A stretch of DNA of 64,000 bases, taken from Opitutia bacterium Tous-C4FEB (GTDB lineage Bacteria > Verrucomicrobiota > Verrucomicrobiia > Opitutales > Opitutaceae). Numbering within the stretch: the stretch's first letter is position 1; the number at the start of each line of letters is the position of its first letter. The stretch covers positions 1 to 64,000 of the forward strand of contig NEVA01000002.1 of the NCBI GenBank assembly GCA_002304445.1, in the 5' to 3' direction. Shown piece by piece: positions 57,280 through 64,000 of this stretch. The position numbers and the translations under genes are program-made. The notes under the pieces are model-generated. The model saw only the letters and a program-made list of their open reading frames with translations. It was not told where the DNA came from and ran no database searches.

Positions 57280-57996
57280 ATGGCTGCTTCCCGGACAAGA
57301 AAAGCATTCGTCTGCGCGGCTTTCGCCCTCGGCCTGTCGCTCAGCGGTTGCGCACACGCCGACAAGATCAAGGCCTATGCAACCGCCCAGTCCGACGCCG
57401 CCGCAAGGCGGACGGCCTATTCCATTCGCGAATTTCCGGCTCCGGCCAGTCCTCTCCCAATCGATGCTGTGGCGGGCAATAAACACGTCCGCACCGCGCT
57501 CGCCGCGAAGGGCATGGATGAAGCGCCGGCCTCCGATAAGGCCGACGTCGAGGTCACCTATAGCTATAATCTCCGCGAGATTCGTCGCGCGCGGACCGTC
57601 TCCGAGCCCGTCCACGGATCAACACCAGGCGGCAGCTATACCGAGACCGAGCTCGTTATGGATGCCAACGGCACCATGACCTCGCGAACCGTTACGCGGA
57701 ATCTTCCCGACATTCCGTTCGTCGACCGCACGCGCGAACGACAGGTCACGGATGTCAGTTACGAAAAATCTCTGCACCTCGTGGTGGCGGAGAAAAATTC
57801 GACGCCCCCTGGCGTTCCCTCGCGCGTGTGGGATATTTCGATCAGCTACGAGGACAAGGACCGCAACATGGACAAAGCCATGCCACTCTTGGCCGCCGCC
57901 GGCTGCGCTCACATCGGCTCCAAAACCGACGGTACGATCACGGTCCGCCTCCGCAGTAAGGACGAGGTCGTCGCGCTTCTTAATCGCGGCTTTTGA
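57280..57996 (+). CDS. Predicted lipoprotein, DUF4136-like
   Basis: About 238 residues from ATG 57280. The lipobox LSLSGCAHAD indicates cleavage before Cys and lipid anchoring. The mature part has the AYSIREFPAPA and EVTYSYNLREIRR pattern and a strand-rich C-terminus resembling the DUF4136 fold. An ATG at 57229 would add 17 residues ahead of the leader. The function is not known. It lies between the oxidoreductase and the convergent higA. Confidence 0.72.
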   Translation: MAASRTRKAFVCAAFALGLSLSGCAHADKIKAYATAQSDAAARRTAYSIREFPAPASPLPIDAVAGNKHVRTALAAKGMDEAPASDKADVEVTYSYNLREIRRARTVSEPVHGSTPGGSYTETELVMDANGTMTSRTVTRNLPDIPFVDRTRERQVTDVSYEKSLHLVVAEKNSTPPGVPSRVWDISISYEDKDRNMDKAMPLLAAAGCAHIGSKTDGTITVRLRSKDEVVALLNRGF

Positions 57997-58097
57997 TCCG
58001 CGTTGCCGGGAATGGCATGGAATGCCGTTATCTTCGCGATGACGTTCGCGACTCGCTTCGCCTTCGTCTAACCCCGTTGGGCTCCGACCCCTTTGCC

Positions 58098-58523
58098 TCA
58101 GGCGGCGACGGGGTGGTTTCGCCGGTGTGTTTTGCGGCGGAAATTTGTTGGGTGAGTTTGGGAGGGCGGAGCGGCCGACTCCTGCACCAGAACGGCTGCC
58201 GGGATTTTCAGGCCGTCGTGCAAAGCGCGGATCATAGCCAAACTGAGCGGACGCTTTCGGTTCATGACTTCGGAAATCTTGCTCTTGCTTTGAAGGTAGG
58301 GGAGCAGGTCGGCGGTCTGCAGGCCGGCTTGCTCCAGACGGAAGCGAATAGCCTCGATGGGGTCGGGCGCGGCGATGGGGAAACGAGACTCCTCGTAGGT
58401 CTCCACGAGCAACGACCACAGTTCGAGTTCGGCCTCGTCGGGCGACGACTGTTCCATCAAGCGCTCGACATAGGTGAGGGCCGATTTGTAGTCGCGATCA
58501 GTTTTGAGGACTTTGGGTTTCAT
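58098..58523 (-). CDS. higA: HigA-type antitoxin
   Basis: A 141-residue Xre-family antitoxin of the long HigA type. The N-terminus (DYKSALTYVERLM...PDEAELELWSLLVETYE) is the family's toxin-contact part. The helix-turn-helix is at about 60-112 (QTADLLPYLQSKSKISEVMN, RKRPLSLAMIRALH). The last 20 residues are basic and disordered. It follows higB by 14 bases, the reversed toxin-first order normal for HigBA. It should repress through the palindrome upstream of higB. Confidence 0.92.
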   Translation of the reverse strand: MKPKVLKTDRDYKSALTYVERLMEQSSPDEAELELWSLLVETYEESRFPIAAPDPIEAIRFRLEQAGLQTADLLPYLQSKSKISEVMNRKRPLSLAMIRALHDGLKIPAAVLVQESAAPPSQTHPTNFRRKTHRRNHPVAA

Positions 58524-58537
58524 GGCAGGGGTGGGAT

Positions 58538-58831
58538 TTAGGCGGTGGTGGCGTCGATCTTGTCGTAGTTGGCGTGCGTGCCGATGAAGCGGATGAAGGC
58601 GATGCCGGTGTTGAAATGGATGCGAACGATGAGGCGGTAGGTGTTGCCCTTGATGTTAAAAACGACGCGGTTGCCGGGCAGAAGATCGGCTGAGCGATAG
58701 CGGGCTTTGATGTCGTTGAACGTTTTCCAGTCGGCGTGCTTCGTCTCATGAAACCAGGCTTTGAGCGGTTGCTCGGAGTCGGCGTGCCTCTCCCGGAAAT
58801 CCTTCAGAGTTTTCCGCGAGATTACGCGCAT
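58538..58831 (-). CDS. higB: HigB-type mRNA interferase toxin
   Basis: A 97-residue RelE-fold toxin. The pattern MRVISRKTLKDFRERHADSE, LKAWFHETKHADWKTFNDIK, NRVVFNIKGNTYRLIVRIHF, and FIRFIGTHANYDKIDA is the HigB hallmark, with basic residues and the terminal His/Tyr available for RNA cleavage on the ribosome. The ATG at 58831 is chosen over upstream in-frame codons because the palindromic operator lies 17 bases before it. Confidence 0.92.
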   Translation of the reverse strand: MRVISRKTLKDFRERHADSEQPLKAWFHETKHADWKTFNDIKARYRSADLLPGNRVVFNIKGNTYRLIVRIHFNTGIAFIRFIGTHANYDKIDATTA

Positions 58832-58847
58832 GTCTGGCCGAGGAGAT

Positions 58848-58864
58848 GTTCCCAATTTGGGAAC
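58848..58864 (-). promoter_or_regulatory. Palindromic operator of higBA
   Basis: GTTCCCAATTTGGGAAC is a perfect 17-base palindrome (8-1-8) placed 17 bases before the higB ATG. HigA or the HigBA complex is the expected ligand. It is the clearest operator in the window. Confidence 0.8.
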
Positions 58865-58967
58865 CGAGTCAAGCTCGGGCTCACACAAGACGTCTGGCTT
58901 GCAGACGCCGCTTCGGGTTTTCGGACGACGGCCTCAGCAAGACTGAGGCCCTCCATGACAGACCCGG

Positions 58968-61298
<2,331 letters not shown>

Positions 61299-61418
61299 TT
61301 ATGCGGAAAGCTGCTATGAGGCGGAAACCGCCCCGGGGTGGCGGTGGGCAGACTCCGGTCGGGGCCGGGCGACGGAGTGCGGGGTGGGGTCAACTCCACC
61401 GATCCTTCGAAAACCAAG

Positions 61419-62540
61419 TCAGGCGGTGATGGTTTCGAGGGAGCAGCCGTCGGCGTTCGCGTGGGGTGTCTCGCAGTTGGGGCGGGCGATGACGCCGGGG
61501 TAGGGCTCCAAGGCGAAGTTGCGGGACGGATCGGTGAGGAGGTGCTGGTCGCAGACAGCGAAGAGCTGGGCCTCGGTCTCGGTGCGGCGCATGTCGTGCA
61601 GAAAGGCGCCGTCGGCGTCGACGCTCTGACCGACGAAGTTGAGATATTTCTTCATCTTGTTCACGTGGTAGCGCTCTTCGAGATCGGGGCGTTGGGTGGC
61701 GCGGTAGAGGCGTTCCACGTAGTCGCGGGCGTCGGCGAGGGTGAGCGGCGTGACGGGTTGGCCGGAGAAAATCTCGCGGCACTGGCGGAAGATCCAGGGG
61801 TTGCGGATGGCGTGGCGGCCGATCATGACGCCGGCGGCACGGGTTTGCCCCACGATGCGGGCGGCGGCGGGGGCGGAAGTGACGTTGCCGTTGGCGAGGA
61901 CGGGGCAGCGGACACGGGCGACGGCGTGGGCGATGAAATCGTAGTGAACCTCGCTGCGATACATCTCTTTCACGGTGCGGCCGTGGACGCTGAGCAGGTC
62001 GACGCGGTGTGTGTTGACGAGATCAAGGACGCGGTCGAAGTGGCGGGTGTCTTCGAAGCCGATCCGCATCTTGACGGTGAAAAGGCCGGGGCACGCGGCG
62101 CGGAGGGCGGCGAGGATCTCGCCGATTTTTTCAGGGTCGCGCAAAAGGCCGCCGCCGACGTTTTTCTTGTAAACTTTGGGCGCAGGGCAGCCGAGGTTGA
62201 GATCGATGCCGGCGATGGGGTGCGAGAGCAGGTCGGCGACGGTGCGGGTGAGGTGCGTAATGTCTTCACCGATGAGCTGGGCGAAGACGGGACGACCGGT
62301 GGCGTTCTCGTCGATGGAGCGGAGAATGTGTTTTTCCGGGCGGGACATCGAGTGGACGCGGAGAAACTCGGTGAAGAAATAGTCGGGAGCGCCGTAGTGG
62401 GCGACGACGCCCATGAAGGCGAGGTCGGTGACGTCCTGCATCGGGGCGAGCGCGGTCAGCGGCTGGCCGGGAACGATCCGGGTTGGCAGGGACGTGGCGG
62501 GCGGGGTGGGGACCGCCGCGGGGGAGGCGGGCGCGGTCAC
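61419..62540 (-). CDS. dus: tRNA-dihydrouridine synthase
   Basis: A 373-residue FMN enzyme that reduces uridines in tRNA D loops. The TIM barrel begins LTALAPMQDVTDLAFM. The catalytic cysteine is in DLNLGCPAPKVYKKNVGGGL. VHGRT, ANGNVTSA and GVMIGRHAIRNPWIF bind FMN and tRNA. It starts with GTG, overlapping the upstream DUF151 stop as GTGA. Which subgroup (DusA, B or C) it belongs to is not resolved. Some low-complexity Pro/Ala residues precede the barrel. Confidence 0.9.
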   Translation of the reverse strand: MTAPASPAAVPTPPATSLPTRIVPGQPLTALAPMQDVTDLAFMGVVAHYGAPDYFFTEFLRVHSMSRPEKHILRSIDENATGRPVFAQLIGEDITHLTRTVADLLSHPIAGIDLNLGCPAPKVYKKNVGGGLLRDPEKIGEILAALRAACPGLFTVKMRIGFEDTRHFDRVLDLVNTHRVDLLSVHGRTVKEMYRSEVHYDFIAHAVARVRCPVLANGNVTSAPAAARIVGQTRAAGVMIGRHAIRNPWIFRQCREIFSGQPVTPLTLADARDYVERLYRATQRPDLEERYHVNKMKKYLNFVGQSVDADGAFLHDMRRTETEAQLFAVCDQHLLTDPSRNFALEPYPGVIARPNCETPHANADGCSLETITA

Positions 62541-63007
62541 TTGTCGTCGCCGGAGTCGTTTTCTTCGGCCTGCTGCTTGAGCACGCGTTCCAAGACTTCG
62601 GACATGTCGTCGACGCCGGCAAAAACCGCGCGGGCAACGTAGAGGGGGCGCTTGTGTTGGAGCGCGAGGACGATGGAATCGCTGGGGCGGGCGTCGATCT
62701 CGATGAGTTTGCGGCCGAGCTCGTTCTCCATGTGGAGCAAGATGCGGGCGAAATAAGTGCCCTCGCGAGCGTCGTTGATCAGGACGTGCTCGAGCTTGGC
62801 CCCGAGGCCGAGGAGGATGCTGGCGATGAGATCGTGGGTGAGCGGACGCTCCTTCTTTTCGCCCTTGAGCGACATCTGGATCGCGTTGCCGACGGAGTGA
62901 TCGACGTAGATGACGAAGGTTTTCTCTTCGTTGCCGAGGAATACGGCGCAGCCGTTGGCGGTGGGCATGACGCCCTTGATGGCGACGGTAACGACGTCTG
63001 GTTTCAT
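62537..63007 (-). CDS. DUF151 (bifunctional nuclease family) protein
   Basis: A 156-residue protein with the DUF151/BFN fold: VFLGNEEKTFVIYVDHSVGN, IQMSLKGEKKERPLTHDLI, REGTYFARILLHMEN, IDARPSDSIVLALQHKRPLYV. The last pattern (DARPSDAIALAL) is the family hallmark. Some members have nuclease activity; many are uncharacterised. Acidic residues end the protein. It is coupled to dus through GTGA overlap and follows lpxI by 52 bases. Confidence 0.9.
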   Translation of the reverse strand: MKPDVVTVAIKGVMPTANGCAVFLGNEEKTFVIYVDHSVGNAIQMSLKGEKKERPLTHDLIASILLGLGAKLEHVLINDAREGTYFARILLHMENELGRKLIEIDARPSDSIVLALQHKRPLYVARAVFAGVDDMSEVLERVLKQQAEENDSGDDK

Positions 63008-63059
63008 GAGAAAAGAGAGCCTGCCGCGGCGGAAGAAAAGCGCAAGCCGCAGGGTGGGG

Positions 63060-63911
63060 TCATTCGAAACCAAGGAGGCTGATACCGTGCTGCTTCGCGG
63101 CAGCGAGGACAGCGGGTTTTTCGAGCATGATGACTCGGCTGGTTTCGAGGGCGGCAGCGGTGATGCCGGCGGCGCGCATCGTCTCAAGAGTGCGCAGACC
63201 AAAACAAGGGACATCGAACCGGAAATCTTGGCGGGTCTTGACCGTTTTGACGAACAAGGTCTGGTCGGTCTTGAGGGTGCCGGCGCGGGTGAGCATGGCA
63301 TCGGTGCCCTCGTAGGCCTCGACGGCGAGAACGGTACCTTTGCGAACGACGCACCCTTGGCCGATATCGAGCCGGGCGCATTCGCGGGCGATCTGGATAC
63401 CGTGATCGATGTAGTCCTGCTCGATGGGAAAACTGCGTCCGGTCATGCTGCCGGAGGTGGCGAGTTGGTCGTCGAGAAAGGAGCGGGCGTCGAGCAGAGT
63501 GACGCCGATACCGGAGATTTCCTCGGCGATGGCGCCAAAAATGGTTTCGGCGTTGCGGCGCTTGAGCGAGGCGAGGATGCGGATGGCTTTCAGGTCGGGG
63601 TGAAGGCCGTTGAAAAGTTTCCGCGGCGAAATCTGGCCGGCCATGATAGCGTTGGCGGCACCGAAATCTTTGAGGGCGCGGAGCATTTTCCCGATCTGGC
63701 CGACGAGAATTTTGCGCTGCTCGTCGGGAGTGAAAGAGGCGATGAGCTCGGGGGCGGTTTCTTCTTCGAACGCGACCAAACGCAGGGGAACCCCCGCGCG
63801 GCGGACGGCGTTGGCGATAAGCTGCGGGTAGATGCCTTGGCCGGCGATCAGGGCAATGGGGCGGGTTCGGTCGAAATTGGACGGAAGAAAATTGGATAAT
63901 GGGGTGGGCAC
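63060..63911 (-). CDS. lpxI: UDP-2,3-diacylglucosamine pyrophosphatase LpxI
   Basis: About 283 residues from a GTG at 63911; the frame runs to 63983 but the extra part does not resemble the family. LpxI cleaves UDP-diacyl-GlcN to lipid X in lipid A synthesis, replacing LpxH. Signs are PIALIAGQGIYPQLIANAVR, VGQIGKMLRALKDFGA, MAGQISPRKLF, and VVRKGTVLAVEAYEGTDAML with the catalytic acidic residues, ending FDVPCFGLRTLETM. It complements lpxC/fabZ and lpxA in this window, though not in the same operon. Confidence 0.9.
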   Translation of the reverse strand: MPTPLSNFLPSNFDRTRPIALIAGQGIYPQLIANAVRRAGVPLRLVAFEEETAPELIASFTPDEQRKILVGQIGKMLRALKDFGAANAIMAGQISPRKLFNGLHPDLKAIRILASLKRRNAETIFGAIAEEISGIGVTLLDARSFLDDQLATSGSMTGRSFPIEQDYIDHGIQIARECARLDIGQGCVVRKGTVLAVEAYEGTDAMLTRAGTLKTDQTLFVKTVKTRQDFRFDVPCFGLRTLETMRAAGITAAALETSRVIMLEKPAVLAAAKQHGISLLGFE

Positions 63912-64000
63912 GGGAGAGGCCGAAAGGTTGCGCGAGCGTTGTGGTGGAATGAAGCCAAATGCAGGACGAGAAAAACGCCACACGGAGGGTGGGGCGTAAA

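Overview
The window is a gene-dense, high-GC piece of a Gram-negative bacterial chromosome. A fused lpxC-fabZ gene followed by lpxA, an lpxI gene, TonB-dependent and beta-barrel outer-membrane proteins and menaquinone genes fit a didermal, non-proteobacterial lineage. The lpxC-fabZ fusion, a Tat-exported Gfo/Idh/MocA oxidoreductase, a PQQ dehydrogenase with an embedded cytochrome c and the mix of conserved hypotheticals suggest Verrucomicrobiota, probably Opitutales/Opitutaceae. That placement is inference from gene content. No rRNA, phage, insertion sequence or CRISPR array was seen.

Layout. 0.6-2.4 kb: a hipBA toxin-antitoxin pair with an AT-rich promoter, next to a non-coding stretch. 2.4-7.6 kb (minus): class II aldolase, a secreted or anchored hypothetical, topoisomerase III. 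8.2-13.1 kb: a divergent thymidine phosphorylase, lpxC/fabZ and lpxA, then hisI and a DUF971 gene on the minus strand. 13.3-20.6 kb: tRNA-Phe, then a DNA-damage block: an SRAP (HMCES/YedK-like) protein, lexA, imuA, imuB and dnaE2, with a palindrome before lexA. 20.6-27.3 kb: a decayed MOSC-like gene, a REP-like hairpin, metH (minus) behind a strong dyad, and a cobalamin riboswitch ahead of a BtuB-like receptor, so B12 uptake and B12-dependent methionine synthesis are divergent neighbours. 27.4-31.2 kb: two DUF985 cupins (one exported) and a DgcA/DgcN-like pair for D-glutamate. 31.6-33.5 kb: initiator tRNA and a beta-barrel protein.

33.5-40.4 kb (minus): leuB, alaS, a Xre/RES toxin-antitoxin pair, a small unknown protein and an IspH with a long N-terminal extension. 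40.5-45.8 kb (plus): a tight run of overlapping genes, gltS, N-acyl-D-amino-acid deacylase, MBL-fold hydrolase, ribD, rdgB. 45.9-55.2 kb: PQQ dehydrogenase (minus), metG, menF, menD and a secreted vWA protein. 55.6-58.0 kb: Gfo/Idh/MocA oxidoreductase and a lipoprotein. 58.1-63.9 kb (minus): higBA with a palindromic operator, monomeric isocitrate dehydrogenase, dus, a DUF151 protein and lpxI.

Working together: lpxC/fabZ, lpxA and lpxI serve lipid A synthesis. SRAP-lexA-imuAB-dnaE2 forms a damage-response and mutagenic-repair unit. metH, btuB and the riboswitch form a B12 unit. dgcA/dgcN, gltS and the D-aminoacylase suggest scavenging of D-glutamate, perhaps from peptidoglycan. Translational coupling by 1-26 base overlaps is common, and three toxin-antitoxin modules of different families all lie on the minus strand.
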